A DNA stretch of 64,000 nucleotides, from contig NZ_PVZS01000009.1 in assembly GCF_003004785.1 (NCBI RefSeq), positions 140,951 to 204,950 on the forward strand, written 5' to 3'. Shown in pieces: positions 52,185 through 62,100 of this stretch (positions are counted from its first letter, which is position 1; each line of letters starts with the position of its first letter). The position numbers and the translations under genes are program-made. The notes under the pieces were generated by a model. It was given only the letters and a program-made list of their open reading frames with translations, did no database searches and was not told where the DNA came from. The DNA comes from Alsobacter soli (GTDB lineage Bacteria > Pseudomonadota > Alphaproteobacteria > Rhizobiales > Beijerinckiaceae).

Positions 52185-52943
52185 TCAGAAGGGCAGGAGG
52201 ATGTCCATCACCTGCTGGCCGTAGCGGGGCTGCTGGACGTCCGTGATCTGGCCGCGGCCGCCATAGGCGATGCGGGCCTCGGCGATCTTGGTGGAATCGA
52301 TGGTGTTGTCGGAGTCGATGTCCTCCGGCCGGATCACGCCGGCTACAACCAACTCGCGCACCTCGAAGTTGACGCGGATCTCCTGCTTGCCCTCGATCAC
52401 CAGGTTGCCGTTGGGCAGCAGCTGCGTGACCACGGCGGCCACGTTGGTGACGAGCTCTTCCGAGCGCTTCACCGAGCCGGCGCCGGCGCTGGCCATGCTC
52501 GAGGTGGCGTTCACGAGGTTGCTGGGGTCGGTCCTCTCGTCGAGCACCTTGCCGAGGTTTTTCTCGGCGCCGAAGAAGCCGGTCGCCGTCATGGTGTCGC
52601 CGTTGGCGCGGGAACGCTTGGTGGCGTTGTCGATGTTGGCCTTGTCGGTGACCTTCACCTTCACGGTGAGCAGGTCGCCGATCTGGCGGGCGCGCTGGTC
52701 CTTGAAGAAGCCGCGGGCGCCCTGGCGCCACAGCGAGTTCGGGGCGTAGCTCACCGGCTCGGGCTGGGGCATGGGCATCTGCACCGGCTTGTAGCCGGGC
52801 TGGGCGGTCGGATCCGCGATGGCGGAGAGGGCCGGGGCCTTGCCGACGTTGGCGAGGCGGTCGGCCGTGCCGCAGCCGGCCAGGGCGAAGGCGGCGCCGA
52901 CCAGGACGGCGGCGGAAGCGAGGGGACGCGGGAACGGGGTCAT
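52185..52943 (-). CDS. flgH: flagellar L-ring lipoprotein FlgH
   Basis: A 252-residue outer-membrane lipoprotein forming the L ring. The signal peptide ends in lipobox L-A-G-C (mature Cys about residue 24). The family pattern S-L-W-R-Q-G-A-R-G-F-F-K-D-Q-R-A-R-Q-I-G-D-L-L-T-V is followed by L-P-N-G-N-L-V-I-E-G-K-Q-E-I-R-V-N-F-E-V-R-E-L and the terminal Y-G-Q-Q-V-M-D-I-L-L-P-F. The ATG at 52943 gives a normal signal peptide; an in-frame GTG at 52982 would overlap flgA. It ends the flgF-flgG-flgA-flgH operon. Confidence 0.94.
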   Translation of the reverse strand: MTPFPRPLASAAVLVGAAFALAGCGTADRLANVGKAPALSAIADPTAQPGYKPVQMPMPQPEPVSYAPNSLWRQGARGFFKDQRARQIGDLLTVKVKVTDKANIDNATKRSRANGDTMTATGFFGAEKNLGKVLDERTDPSNLVNATSSMASAGAGSVKRSEELVTNVAAVVTQLLPNGNLVIEGKQEIRVNFEVRELVVAGVIRPEDIDSDNTIDSTKIAEARIAYGGRGQITDVQQPRYGQQVMDILLPF

Positions 52944-52978
52944 GACGGGTCCGCCGTGCGGGAAGGGGAGGGAGCGGG

Positions 52979-54001
52979 TCACTGGACGGCCTGCGGGGCG
53001 GCGCCGCCCTCGGCCAGGCGGCCGGGCATGGGCAGGTTCACCTTGACGACGCCGGCGCCGGCGACCACGCCCTGGAGCGTGCGCTTCGACTGCGGGTTCA
53101 TCACCAGCACGGTGTCGCCCATGCCGCCGCCTTCCAGCGCCTTGCCGCGCATTTGCAGGGCCACGCCGGGCGTCTCGTAGAGCACGGTGACGACCGCGTT
53201 CTTCTCGACGATCTCCTGCTTCACCACGTCCGCCTCGCGCAGCGCCGCGCCGGCCGCCATGGCGGTGCGGGCGATGCGCCCGACGAGGTTGGCGGGGTCG
53301 ACGAAGCCGGCGGTCGGGTAGTCGGCGCGCGGACGGCGCTCCACCACGACGTCGGCGGCGGTGACGGAGTCGCCGCGCTGGATGGGGTGCTGCAGGATCG
53401 GCACGGACACCATGTCGACCGTCTGGCCGAGCACGCGCAGCGGCTTCAGCGTCAGCGTGCGGCTGCCCTGCAGGGCGATCACGGCGTCAACGCGGCGGCT
53501 GCGGGGGTCATAGGCGAGCTCCGCGACGCGCAGGGCGCCGGTGGCCTCGGGCTCGACATGGATGGCCTGCTCGCCGGCGTCCAGCGCGATCGACACGTCC
53601 GGGCGGTCCAGGGCGTAGCGATCCACCAACGCCCGGGCGATCGCGCTCTCGATCTCGGCGCGCGGGACGCGGCGGGAGGCGCGGCTCACCACAACCTGGG
53701 ACACCGTCCCCGAATCGAGCGACAGCCCGGCGGCGCGGGCCGCCTCCACCACGCGAGCGGCCTGGATGGTGCCGGCCTTGCCCAGCGCCGGGGCGCGGAA
53801 GGCGGGCGTGCCCGCCGCCGGGCCGGCGTTCTCGACGAGGTCGCCGAGGGTGATCACGTCGGCGGACACGGTGATGTCGCGCCGCAGGACGGGGCGGCCA
53901 GCCTGGACAACTTCGGCCATCGCCGGGGCGGGCGCGTCCAGCGTCGCCAGGAGGGCCATGCCGGCGAGGCCGGCGGCGCGAAGCAGGGTCACGATCGCCA
54001 T
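52979..54001 (-). CDS. flgA: flagellar P-ring assembly chaperone FlgA
   Basis: A 340-residue periplasmic chaperone for FlgI. A signal peptide (M-A-I-V-T-L-L-R-A-A-G-L-A-G-M-A-L-L-A-T) precedes a beta-rich N-terminal domain and the SAF-like C-terminal domain (V-V-V-E-R-R-P-R-A-D-Y-P, L-V-G-R-I-A-R-T-A-M-A-A-G-A-A-L-R-E). It is longer than enterobacterial FlgA (219), as in other Hyphomicrobiales that have an extra N-terminal domain. The gap to flgG is only three bases. Confidence 0.92.
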   Translation of the reverse strand: MAIVTLLRAAGLAGMALLATLDAPAPAMAEVVQAGRPVLRRDITVSADVITLGDLVENAGPAAGTPAFRAPALGKAGTIQAARVVEAARAAGLSLDSGTVSQVVVSRASRRVPRAEIESAIARALVDRYALDRPDVSIALDAGEQAIHVEPEATGALRVAELAYDPRSRRVDAVIALQGSRTLTLKPLRVLGQTVDMVSVPILQHPIQRGDSVTAADVVVERRPRADYPTAGFVDPANLVGRIARTAMAAGAALREADVVKQEIVEKNAVVTVLYETPGVALQMRGKALEGGGMGDTVLVMNPQSKRTLQGVVAGAGVVKVNLPMPGRLAEGGAAPQAVQ

Positions 54002-54004
54002 GGC

Positions 54005-54796
54005 TCAGCCCCTGAACATGCCGGTGGTGGACTGGAGCATCTGGTCCGTCGCCGTGATGACCTTGGCGTTCATCTCGTAGGCGCGCTGCGCGGCGATGAG
54101 CGACGAGATCTCCGTCACGGCGTTGACGTTGGCCTCTTCCAGGTAACCCTGCTGCAGGTTGCCGAAGCCCTCGCTGTTGGGGTTGCCGGTCGTGGCCGGG
54201 CCGGACGCCGCCGTCTCCACGAAGAGGTTGTCGCCGATCGACTCGAGGCCCGTCTTGTTGACGAAGCGGGCGAGCTGGATCTGACCCAGCAGTTGCGGCG
54301 CTGTCTGGCCCGGCACCGTGGCCTGCACGCGGCCGTCGGCGCTGATGGTCAGGGCGGTGGCGTTCTGCGGCACCGTGATCTGGGGCGAGATCGGGTAGCC
54401 GTCATGGGTGACGAGCTGGCCGGTGGCGTCGCGCTCCAGCGAGCCGTCGCGGGTGTAGGCCGTGCGGCCGTCCGGCATGGTGACCTGCAGGAAGCCCTCG
54501 CCGCGGATGGCGACGTCGTTCTCGCCTTCCGTGGAGGTGAGCGTGCCCTGGGACATCAGGCGCGCGGTGGAGACCGTCTTCACGCCCGAGCCGATCGACA
54601 CGTCCGACGGCACCATGGTGTTCTGGTCGGAGGTGCTGGAGCCCGCCCGGCGCAGGTTCTCGTAGAGCAGGTCCTGGAACTGGATGCGCTGGCGCTTGAA
54701 GCCGGTGGTGCGCAGGTTGGCGATGTTGTTGGAGATGACCTGGACGTTCAGCTCCTGGGCGGCCATGCCGGTCGCGGCGGTGTAGAGAGCGCGCAT
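54005..54796 (-). CDS. flgG: distal rod protein FlgG
   Basis: A 263-residue axial protein of the distal rod. It starts M-R-A-L-Y-T-A-A-T-G-M-A-A-Q-E-L-N-V, has the axial box I-S-N-N-I-A-N-L-R-T-T-G-F-K-R, and ends E-I-S-S-L-I-A-A-Q-R-A-Y-E-M-N-A-K-V-I. Length and the F-Q-D-L-L-Y-E segment are those of FlgG. It lies between flgF and flgA in a tight operon (12 and 3 bases). Confidence 0.96.
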   Translation of the reverse strand: MRALYTAATGMAAQELNVQVISNNIANLRTTGFKRQRIQFQDLLYENLRRAGSSTSDQNTMVPSDVSIGSGVKTVSTARLMSQGTLTSTEGENDVAIRGEGFLQVTMPDGRTAYTRDGSLERDATGQLVTHDGYPISPQITVPQNATALTISADGRVQATVPGQTAPQLLGQIQLARFVNKTGLESIGDNLFVETAASGPATTGNPNSEGFGNLQQGYLEEANVNAVTEISSLIAAQRAYEMNAKVITATDQMLQSTTGMFRG

Positions 54797-54808
54797 GGGT
54801 CAGGCTCC

Positions 54809-55552
54809 TCAGGCCGGGATCGCGGCGAGCTTCTCGATGGCGCTGCGCTGGACTTCGTCGTAGCGCTGCAGCATCGAGGAAATGTTGGCGTAGGCCCGGT
54901 TGATCTCGATGAGGCGGCTCATCTCCAGCACCGGCTTCACGTTGGAGCGCTCGAGCGCGCCGGATTCGATCCGCACCTCCTTGGGGGCGGGCTGGGTCGC
55001 GGACTTGCTGGCGTAGAGGTTCGCGCCCTCGTTGCTGAAGACCTTCGGGTCCTTGGCGGACACGAGCTTCAGCTTGCCCTTCATCCCGTCCTCGGTGGAG
55101 ATCGTTCCGTCCGGGCCGATGGAGATGGACTTCTCCGTGCCGGTGAAGCTCACCGGGCCGCCGTCGCCCATCACGGGGTAGCCGTCGCTGGTCACCAGCG
55201 TGCCCTGGGCGTTGATCTGCAGCGCGCCGTTGCGGGTGTAGCGCTCGCCCTTCGGCGTCTGTACGGCCAGCATGGCCTCGCCGTTGATCGCGACATCCAG
55301 CGGGTTGCCGGTGCGCTCGATCGGGCCGACCGACATGTCGAGCAGGGTCTCGCGGTCCTCCACGAAGGAGATGCGGCGGTCGGGCGTCTGGAACGAGTCG
55401 CCGCTCGCCTTCGGCATGAGGTATTCCTCGAAGCGAAGCGAGCGGGCCTTGAAGCCGTTCGTGTTGATGTTCGCCACGTTGTTGGCGACGACGTCCAGCT
55501 CACGCTGAAGCGCCACCTGGCGCGACAGGCCGACGAGAAGCGCGTTCTCCAC
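54809..55552 (-). CDS. flgF: proximal rod protein FlgF
   Basis: A 247-residue axial rod protein. It starts (GTG) V-E-N-A-L-L-V-G-L-S-R-Q-V-A-L and has D-V-V-A-N-N-V-A-N-I-N-T-N-G-F-K-A and a C-terminal rod coil with M-S-R-L-I-E-I-N-R-A-Y. GTG at 55552 is chosen because GGGAGA lies seven bases upstream and the conserved N-terminus begins there; the upstream ATG frame to 55669 is arginine-rich and not conserved. It is the first gene of flgF-flgG-flgA-flgH and diverges from fliL. Confidence 0.94.
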   Translation of the reverse strand: MENALLVGLSRQVALQRELDVVANNVANINTNGFKARSLRFEEYLMPKASGDSFQTPDRRISFVEDRETLLDMSVGPIERTGNPLDVAINGEAMLAVQTPKGERYTRNGALQINAQGTLVTSDGYPVMGDGGPVSFTGTEKSISIGPDGTISTEDGMKGKLKLVSAKDPKVFSNEGANLYASKSATQPAPKEVRIESGALERSNVKPVLEMSRLIEINRAYANISSMLQRYDEVQRSAIEKLAAIPA

Positions 55553-55770
55553 CGGTTGATCTCCCGTTCGCGGCGGGCTTCCCGGCCCTCCGCTCCCTCG
55601 TTCCCACGACCGCCGCGACGCTCCCCAGCGACGACGATCGCCCCGATGTCTCCGCAACGGCCGTGCCAAGATGGGTTAAGGGAGAAGAACGCGTGAGGTT
55701 GCAAAGCCTTGTGCGCCATCGGCGTGGCTTCGGCGGCCCGGCAAGACCGGTTCTACCGGCAGGGAGCGCC

Positions 55771-55785
55771 CGGCAAAAACTGCCG
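55771..55785. promoter_or_regulatory. FlbD/ftr-like palindrome at fliL
   Basis: CGGCA-AAAAC-TGCCG is a perfect CGGCA-N5-TGCCG palindrome, 14 bases before the CtrA-type site. Together with the fliX case this gives two class II promoters with the same pair of sites in the same order. Confidence 0.65.
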
Positions 55786-55799
55786 CCATGCGCCTCAAC

Positions 55800-55814
55800 T
55801 TAAAGCTTCATTAA
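55800..55814. promoter_or_regulatory. CtrA-type site (TTAA-N7-TTAA) of fliL
   Basis: TTAA-AGCTTCA-TTAA matches the CtrA consensus exactly, 59 bases before the chosen fliL start. The fliX and fliL sites share the extension TTAACCxTAACG on their downstream side. In Caulobacter the fliLM operon is controlled by CtrA. Confidence 0.78.
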
Positions 55815-55873
55815 CCGTAACGCGGCGAAGGTCGAGGCTCCGGCGCATGGTGCGTGAGGGAGTTCGTTGGGGC

Positions 55874-56437
55874 ATGGCGAAGAAGCCGAAAAAGGGGGCT
55901 CCGGAAGAAGTCGCCGAGGCCAAGGCGCCGGCCGAAGCCAGCGAGATCGCCGTCGGCGGCGGCAAGAAGAAGCTCATCATCATCGCGGCGGCGGCCCTGC
56001 TCGTCCTGGGCGGCGGGGGCGGGGGCGGCTTCTACTGGTGGAAGAAGAAGCAGGCCGAGCACGCGGCCGAGGCCGGCGACGGCCATGGCGACCATGGGGC
56101 TGCGGCTGCGCCAAAGAAGACCGCCTTCGTCGACATGAAGGAGATGATGGTCAACCTCGGCGGCCAGAACACGCAGCAGACCGGCGAGCGGCCGCGCTAC
56201 CTGAAGATGAAGATCGCCCTGGAGGTGGCCGACCCCAAGCTCGTGACCGAGGTCACGCCGCTGCTACCGCGCATCGAGGACACCTTCCAGGTTTACACGC
56301 GCGAGTTGCGGCCTTCCGACCTCGAAGGGTCCGCGGGCGTGTACCGGCTGAAGGAGGAGCTGCTCCGCCGCATCAACATCGCGATCTATCCCTCGAAGGT
56401 GGACGCCATCCTCTTCAAGGAAATCCTGATCCAGTGA
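55874..56437 (+). CDS. fliL: flagellar basal-body stator-associated protein FliL
   Basis: A 187-residue inner-membrane protein near the motor that stabilises stators. A short cytoplasmic N-terminus (Lys/Ala/Glu-rich) leads to one helix (about 34-56, L-I-I-I-A-A-A-A-L-L-V-L and a Gly run). A His/Asp stretch follows. The periplasmic domain has V-N-L-G-G, R-Y-L-K-M-K-I-A-L-E-V and the C-terminal I-N-I-A-I-Y-P-S-K-V-D-A-I-L-F-K-E-I-L-I-Q. An alternative start at 55847 has a plausible GAGG site. It heads fliL-fliM-DUF6468-motE. Confidence 0.93.
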   Translation: MAKKPKKGAPEEVAEAKAPAEASEIAVGGGKKKLIIIAAAALLVLGGGGGGGFYWWKKKQAEHAAEAGDGHGDHGAAAAPKKTAFVDMKEMMVNLGGQNTQQTGERPRYLKMKIALEVADPKLVTEVTPLLPRIEDTFQVYTRELRPSDLEGSAGVYRLKEELLRRINIAIYPSKVDAILFKEILIQ

Positions 56438-56449
56438 GCACGCGCGACC

Positions 56450-57562
56450 ATGGCTGACGAGGATCTCAACGGGACTGGCGACGCCGACGCGATCGCGGCC
56501 GAATGGACGGCCATGATCGAGGCGGCCGCGACCGCCAACGTGCCCGACACCGGCGTCGACCGGCTCCTCAACCAGGACGAGATCGACAACCTCCTCGGCT
56601 TCACCACGGAGGACGCCACCGCGGGCGCCCGCTCGGGCATCCGCGCCATCGTCGATTCGGCGATGGTGTCCTACGAGCGCCTGCCGATGCTCGAGATCGT
56701 CTTCGACCGCCTGGTGCGGTTGCTGACGACCAGCCTGCGCAACTTCTTCTCCGACAACGTCGAGGTGTCGCTCTCGGACATCACGTCCGTGCGCTTCGGC
56801 GATTACATCAACTCCATCCCGCTGCCGACCATCCTGGCCGTGTTCAAGGCGGAGGAGTGGGACAATTTCGGCCTGATCACGGTCGATTCGACGCTGGCCT
56901 ATTCGGTGATCGACGTGCTGCTCGGCGGCCGTCGCGCCACCACCACGGCGCGGCTCGACGGGCGGCCCTATTCCACCATCGAGACCAGCCTGGTCCGGCG
57001 CATGCTGGACATCGTGCTGCAGGACACGGAGCACGCGTTCCGGCCGCTGTCGCCGGTGCACTTCAACGTCGACCGCATCGAGACCAACCCGCGCTTCGCC
57101 TCCATCTCCCGCCCGGCCAACGCCGCCATCTTGATCGAGCTTCGCATCGACATGGAGGGCCGGGGCGGGGCGGTCGAGATCCTGCTGCCCTACGCCACCA
57201 TCGAGCCCATCCGCGAGCTCCTGCTGCAGAGCTTCATGGGCGAGAAGTTCGGCCGCGACCCGATCTGGGAGGATCACCTCGCGACCGAGATCTGGCAGGC
57301 GCGCAGCGACATCGAGGCCATCCTGTACGAGACGCAGCTGCCCCTGCGGCGGATGCTGGAGCTCAAGGTCGGCGACACGCTGATGTTCGACCTGAGCCCC
57401 GAGGCGCCCGTGAAGCTGAAATGCGGGGAGGTGTTCCTCACCGAAGGGCGCATGGGCCGGGTGGGCGAGAAGATCGCCATACGGGTGCTGCGCCCGCTCA
57501 AGAAATCCAAGACGACCTTCGCGGCCTACGAGGCCAGCGCCGCCGCCCCCCAGGACAAGTGA
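56450..57562 (+). CDS. fliM: flagellar motor switch protein FliM
   Basis: A 370-residue C-ring protein. The N-terminal CheY-binding motif N-Q-D-E-I-D-N-L-L-G is at 41-50. The middle CheC-like domain and a C-terminal SpoA (FliN-like) domain follow; the latter has L-E-L-K-V-G-D-T-L-M-F-D-L near residue 303. It lies 12 bases after fliL and overlaps the next gene by one base (TGATG), so the four genes are one operon. Confidence 0.95.
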   Translation: MADEDLNGTGDADAIAAEWTAMIEAAATANVPDTGVDRLLNQDEIDNLLGFTTEDATAGARSGIRAIVDSAMVSYERLPMLEIVFDRLVRLLTTSLRNFFSDNVEVSLSDITSVRFGDYINSIPLPTILAVFKAEEWDNFGLITVDSTLAYSVIDVLLGGRRATTTARLDGRPYSTIETSLVRRMLDIVLQDTEHAFRPLSPVHFNVDRIETNPRFASISRPANAAILIELRIDMEGRGGAVEILLPYATIEPIRELLLQSFMGEKFGRDPIWEDHLATEIWQARSDIEAILYETQLPLRRMLELKVGDTLMFDLSPEAPVKLKCGEVFLTEGRMGRVGEKIAIRVLRPLKKSKTTFAAYEASAAAPQDK

Positions 57563-58044
57563 TGATCGGCTTGCTCATTGACCTCCTTGTGTGCGTGCTG
57601 CTGGCGGCCACGATCGCGTACTGCATCATGCTCGACCGCCGCCTGCGCAGGTTCAAGGCGGACGAGGGCGCCATGCGCCGCACCATCATGGACCTGATGA
57701 CGGCGACCGAGAACGCAGAGCGGGCCGTGGCGGGCCTGCGGGCGGTGGTGAACGACTGCGACAAGTCCATCGCCGAGCACCTGCGCGTGGCGGAGCAGCA
57801 GTCGGCCGACCTCGCCGGCCAGATCCGCTCGGGCGACGACGTGATCGCCCGCATCGCCCGCATCGTGGAGAGCGCCCGCGGGGGCGACGCGTTCGCGCGC
57901 CCTGCCGCGGCGTCGCAGCCCGCCGTCGCCCCGCAGCCGGCGCCCGTCGCCCAGGGGCCGCAGCACCGCCTCGCCGCGACCCTGGCGGCCGCCGAGGCTT
58001 TCGCCGAGCGCGCCCACCGCCGGGTCAACGGGCGGGCGGCCTGA
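57562..58044 (+). CDS. DUF6468-type small membrane protein of the fliM operon
   Basis: A 160-residue protein of uncharacterised function, conserved next to fliM in alphaproteobacteria. It begins with a transmembrane helix (about 4-22, L-L-I-D-L-L-V-C-V-L-L-A-A-T-I-A-Y-C-I). A coiled-coil region with R-R-L-R-R-F-K-A-D-E and A-V-V-N-D-C-D follows, then a Pro/Ala-rich tail. The membrane anchor and long helix suggest a scaffold near the motor, but that is inference. It overlaps both fliM (TGATG) and motE (TGATG), so all three are translationally coupled. Confidence 0.85.
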   Translation: MIGLLIDLLVCVLLAATIAYCIMLDRRLRRFKADEGAMRRTIMDLMTATENAERAVAGLRAVVNDCDKSIAEHLRVAEQQSADLAGQIRSGDDVIARIARIVESARGGDAFARPAAASQPAVAPQPAPVAQGPQHRLAATLAAAEAFAERAHRRVNGRAA

Positions 58045-58862
58045 TGAGCGACTGGCGCCGCTTCTTCCGGGCGAACAGCGTCCGTGAGTTCGTGCTGGCG
58101 GACTTCAAGTTGCGTCTGCTGCCGGCAGTCGCAGGCGCGGCGGGGTGCCTGCTGCTGCTGAAGGCGGTCGAGATCTCCTCGCCCGAGACGGCGCCCCGCT
58201 CCCAACTCGCGCAGTATGCGGCCGAGGCCATCCGGGCCAGGCTGGACCCGGAGACCACGGGCTCGACCGTCCCGGCGAAGAAGAAGGAGGAGAAAACCGA
58301 CAAGGTGGATCCTCCGGCGGCCCCGCAGGCCGGGCTCGTGAACCTGGACCAGCCGCAGCCTTCGCCGGCCGAGAAGTCCCTGCTGCAGCACCTGGGCGAG
58401 CGTCGCGAGCAGCTCGACGAGCGGCAGCGCGAGCTCGACACCCGCGAAAACCTGCTGAAGGCGGCCGACAAGAAGCTCGAAGCCCGCATCAACGAGCTGC
58501 GCGAACTCGAAGGCGCCAAGGGTGGCGCGCCCGGGGCGGGGAGCGCGCCGGGCGCCGCTGGCGGGCCGGGGGCTGCGGCCGACCCGGCGCTGAAGAACAT
58601 CGTGACCATGTACGAGGCCATGAAGCCGAAGGACGCCGCCAAGGTGTTCGACCGGCTCGACCTCAAGGTGCTGGTGCCCGTGGTCAACGCCATGAACCCG
58701 CGCAAGATGTCCGAGATCCTGGCCGCCATGTCCACGGAGGCCGCGGAACGGCTCACGGTGGAGCTCGCCAAGGGCAGCATCCGCCAGGCGGTCGCCCCGG
58801 CCCCCAGCAACGCCAGCCTGCCCGCCGGCGAACTGCCGGCCATCGACCCGCGCAAGCCGTAG
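58044..58862 (+). CDS. motE: motility protein MotE
   Basis: A 272-residue protein of the MotE family, a periplasmic chaperone needed for folding or stability of MotC in rhizobia. A membrane or signal segment lies at about 26-44 (P-A-V-A-G-A-A-G-C-L-L-L-L). A coiled coil follows at about 110-155 (R-R-E-Q-L-D-E-R-Q-R-E-L-D-T-R-E). The C-terminal MgtE_N-like domain contains M-K-P-K-D-A-A-K-V-F-D-R-L-D, N-P-R-K-M-S-E-I-L-A-A-M and the T-V-E-L segment. It is the last gene of the fliL operon. Confidence 0.88.
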   Translation: MSDWRRFFRANSVREFVLADFKLRLLPAVAGAAGCLLLLKAVEISSPETAPRSQLAQYAAEAIRARLDPETTGSTVPAKKKEEKTDKVDPPAAPQAGLVNLDQPQPSPAEKSLLQHLGERREQLDERQRELDTRENLLKAADKKLEARINELRELEGAKGGAPGAGSAPGAAGGPGAAADPALKNIVTMYEAMKPKDAAKVFDRLDLKVLVPVVNAMNPRKMSEILAAMSTEAAERLTVELAKGSIRQAVAPAPSNASLPAGELPAIDPRKP

Positions 58863-58917
58863 GGACGGGCGCGCGGTCGCGTTAGGCGATGGCGGAGCGA
58901 AGCCGGAGCCTCCCGGC

Positions 58918-59000
58918 CGTCCTTGCGAGCGCAGCGAAGCAATCCAGGGGCTTGGCCTAGGCGCTGGATCGCTTCGTCGCTCCGCTCCTCGCAATGACGG
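58918..59000. repeat. palindromic intergenic repeat (module b)
   Basis: CGTCCTTGCGAGCGCAGCGA and its mirror ...cgctcctcgcaatgacg flank caatccaggggc/gcgctggatcg. It is the same module as in the 47.5-49.6 kb array, at 62.7 kb and 63.8 kb. It follows motE and precedes the TPR gene and may end or stabilise the fliL transcript. Confidence 0.75.
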
Positions 59001-59102
59001 GCAAGGGCGAGGGCGGCGCCTGAACGTGACCAGACTGGCGGTAATCGCGCGTTAGCCCTTTCCCCATACGGTTGCGTAACCGTCCTGCAACTCGGACGGG
59101 GA

Positions 59103-62100
59103 ATGATCTGGGATCGGATGAACTTGCGTCGGTGGACACGGCCCGGGAGCGACGCGCGGCGGACCGCCGGCGCGCGCGTGGCGTCGCGCCTGCTGGCCCA
59201 GTGCGCCGCGGTGGCGCTGCTCGTGGCCTCGCATCCGGCGCTGGCCGCCAAGTCCACCCTGCGGGCGATGGAGATGAACGGCTACGGCCGCGCCATCTTC
59301 AGCTTCGACGACCTGCCCAAGGCCTCGGCCCGGGTGATGAACGGCATCCTGCTGATCACGTTCGACCGGCAGGTGGACTTCCCGGTCGACAAGCTCACCC
59401 AGGAGCTGCCCAGCTACGTTTCGGCCGTTCGCCTCGATCCTGACGGCAAGACCATGCGCATGGCGCTGCAAAAGCCTGTGCGCCCCAATATGATGGAGGC
59501 GGGCGACAAGCTGTTCGTCGACCTGCTGCCGGAGTCCTGGAAGGGCATGCCGCCGAGCCTGCCCCAGGAGGTCATCGACGAGCTGACACGCCGCGCCAAG
59601 GAGGCCGAGGAAACGGCCCGGCGCCTCGCCCGCAAGCGCGCCAGCGAGGAAACCCGGAATCTCACTTTCCGCGTGGGCACGACCCCGACATTCTCGCGCC
59701 TGGTGTTCGAGCTGCCGGGGCTGACGCCCGTCGACATGGCGAAGGACGGCGCTCGCGTCGAGCTCAGCTTCGAGGGCAACCTGAAGGTCGACGCCGCCCG
59801 GCTGAAGGCGGCGCTGCCGGCGCTGATGCCTGAGGTCGAGGCGGAAGCGGCGCCGGGGCGGCTGCGCCTCACCCTGACGGCGGCGCCCGGCGTGGACGTA
59901 CGCGGCTTCCGGGAGGACGAGTCCTACGTGCTCGACTTCGCCCCGCCGAAGCCGGTGGGGAAGCCGGGGAAGACGGCCGCCTCGCCAAGCCCGGAGGCCG
60001 GGCCCAAGCCCGACAAGCCCGCCAAGGCCGCGGCCGCGGAGGCCCCGGCGCCTGCGCCCACCGTCGCCAAGCCGGTGATCGCGCCGGTTCCGGCCTTCGT
60101 GCGGCCGGCCGACGCCGACGAGCGCGCTCTGGCGGCCGCGCCTGCCGAGCAGGCCGCCATCAAGTTGGGCGTGAGCACGGACCGGGGGTCTGTTCGGCTC
60201 GCCATTCCGCTGCCGCCCGAGACGGGCCTGGCGGTGTTCGAGCGGGCCGGCATCGTGTGGATCGCGGCCGAGAGCGCCGCGCCGTTCGACCCGGCGCAGA
60301 TCGGGCTTTCCGCGCCCGGCCTTGTCACCAAAGTGGATGTCCGCCGGGTGGGACGGCTGTCCATCCTGCGGCTGTCGCTCGCCAAGCCGGCCCTGGTGCG
60401 GGCCGCGGCGGCGGATCGGCAATGGGTGGTCACCCTGGGGGACGAGCTGATCGCGCCGAGCGACGTCATCAGCTTCGGCCGCGGGGCGGCTCCGGACGGC
60501 CGGACCGTGGTGCGGGCCGCGTTCCCCGACCTGTCCTCCGTGCACTGGGTCGAGGACCCGGAAGCGGGGGACAAGCTCGCCATCGTCACCGGCCGGCGCT
60601 CCGCCCGCGGGGTGGTTAAGGCGCAGGGCTTCGTGGACTTCCAGGTCCTCCCCTCCGCCCAGGGCGTGGTGGTGGTTCCGACTTCGGACGACGTGGCCGT
60701 GCGCGCGGGCGTGGACGACGTGTCCGTCACGCGCGACGGCGGGCTCGTCGTGTCCGCGCTGCCCGAGCTGCCGCTGGCGGCCGCGCCCGGGCAGGCGCCC
60801 AGGCTCGTGGTGGACGCGGACACGTGGGCGCGCGCGCGTGCGGGAGTCGTGCGCGAGCAGCTGCGCGCGCTGGAGCGCGCCGCCGCGGACGCGCCGCGCA
60901 ACGCCCGGGCTGAAGCGCGCCTGGCGCTGGCGCGCCTGCAGTTCGCGGCCGGGCTCGCGCCCGAGGCCCTGGGCGCGATCGAGGTCGCGCTCGCGGACGC
61001 GCCCGACACGGCCACGGACAGGTCCACGCTGGTGCTCAAGGGCGCGGCGCTCACGATCGCGGGCCGGCTCGCGGAGGCGAACAAGCTCCTGGGCGCGGAC
61101 GCGCTCGCCAACGAGCCCGAGGCCCTGCTCTGGCGCGCCTACGGGGACGCGCTGGAGCGCCGCTGGCCGCAGGCGCTCGCGCAGTACAGGCGCGCCGCGC
61201 GCGTGCTGCCCGCCTATCCGGAGGGGCTGCAGGCGCGCCTGCTGCCCGCCTTCGCGGAAGCCGCGCTCGAGCAGCGCGACTACGGGCTCGCGCAGCGCCT
61301 GCTCGACCAGGTGGACGGGCGCGACGCGGACAAGGGCGACCGCGACTACGCGCTGCTGGTGGGCGCCCGGGTCGCCGAAGGCCTCGGCCGCGTGGACGAG
61401 GCCCTGCAGACGTACAAGAAGCTCGCGGGCACGGCCGTGCGGCCGGTGGAGGCCGCGGCGCGGCTCTACGGGGCCTTGCTGGCGCTGAAGGACCACAGCA
61501 TCGAGCGGACGACCGCCATCGGGGACCTCGAGGTGCTGTCCGTCTCCTGGCGCGGCGACGAGACGGAGGTGAAGACCCTCGCCACGCTCGGGCGGCTCTA
61601 TGCGGAAGACGAGCGCTGGCGCGACGCGTTCCGGACGGCGCGCCAGGCGAGCACGCTGTTCCCCGACGACGACGCCACCCGCTCGCTCTACGACGAGGCG
61701 GCGAGCCGCTTCGAGCAGCTGTTCCTCGAAGGCAAGGCCGACGCGATTCCGCGGATCGACGCGCTGGCGCTCTATTTCGACTTCAAGGAGTTCACGCCCC
61801 CCGGGCGGCGCGGCGACGAGATGATCCGGCGCCTCGCCGAGCGGCTCGTCTCGCTTGACCTCCTGGGCGAGGCGGCGGACCTGCTGCAATACCAGGTCGA
61901 CAACCGCCTGAACGGGGCCGCGAAGGCCGGGGTCGCCACCCGGCTGGCGGTGCTCTACCTGATGAACCGCCAGCCCGCAAAGGCCTACAAGGCCCTGATG
62001 GACAGCCGCCTCGCCGAGCTGCCCCAGGAGCTGAAGCGGGGCCGTTCCCTGCTGGAGGCGCGCGCCCTGTCGGACCTGTCGCGCACGGACCTCGCGCTGG

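Noticed and set aside
56503..57561. Extension of the DUF6468 gene upstream through fliM in another frame
   Set aside because: The extension is an Arg/His/Pro-rich shadow of fliM; the ATG at 57562 starts directly with a membrane helix and overlaps the fliM stop in the coupled TGATG manner.
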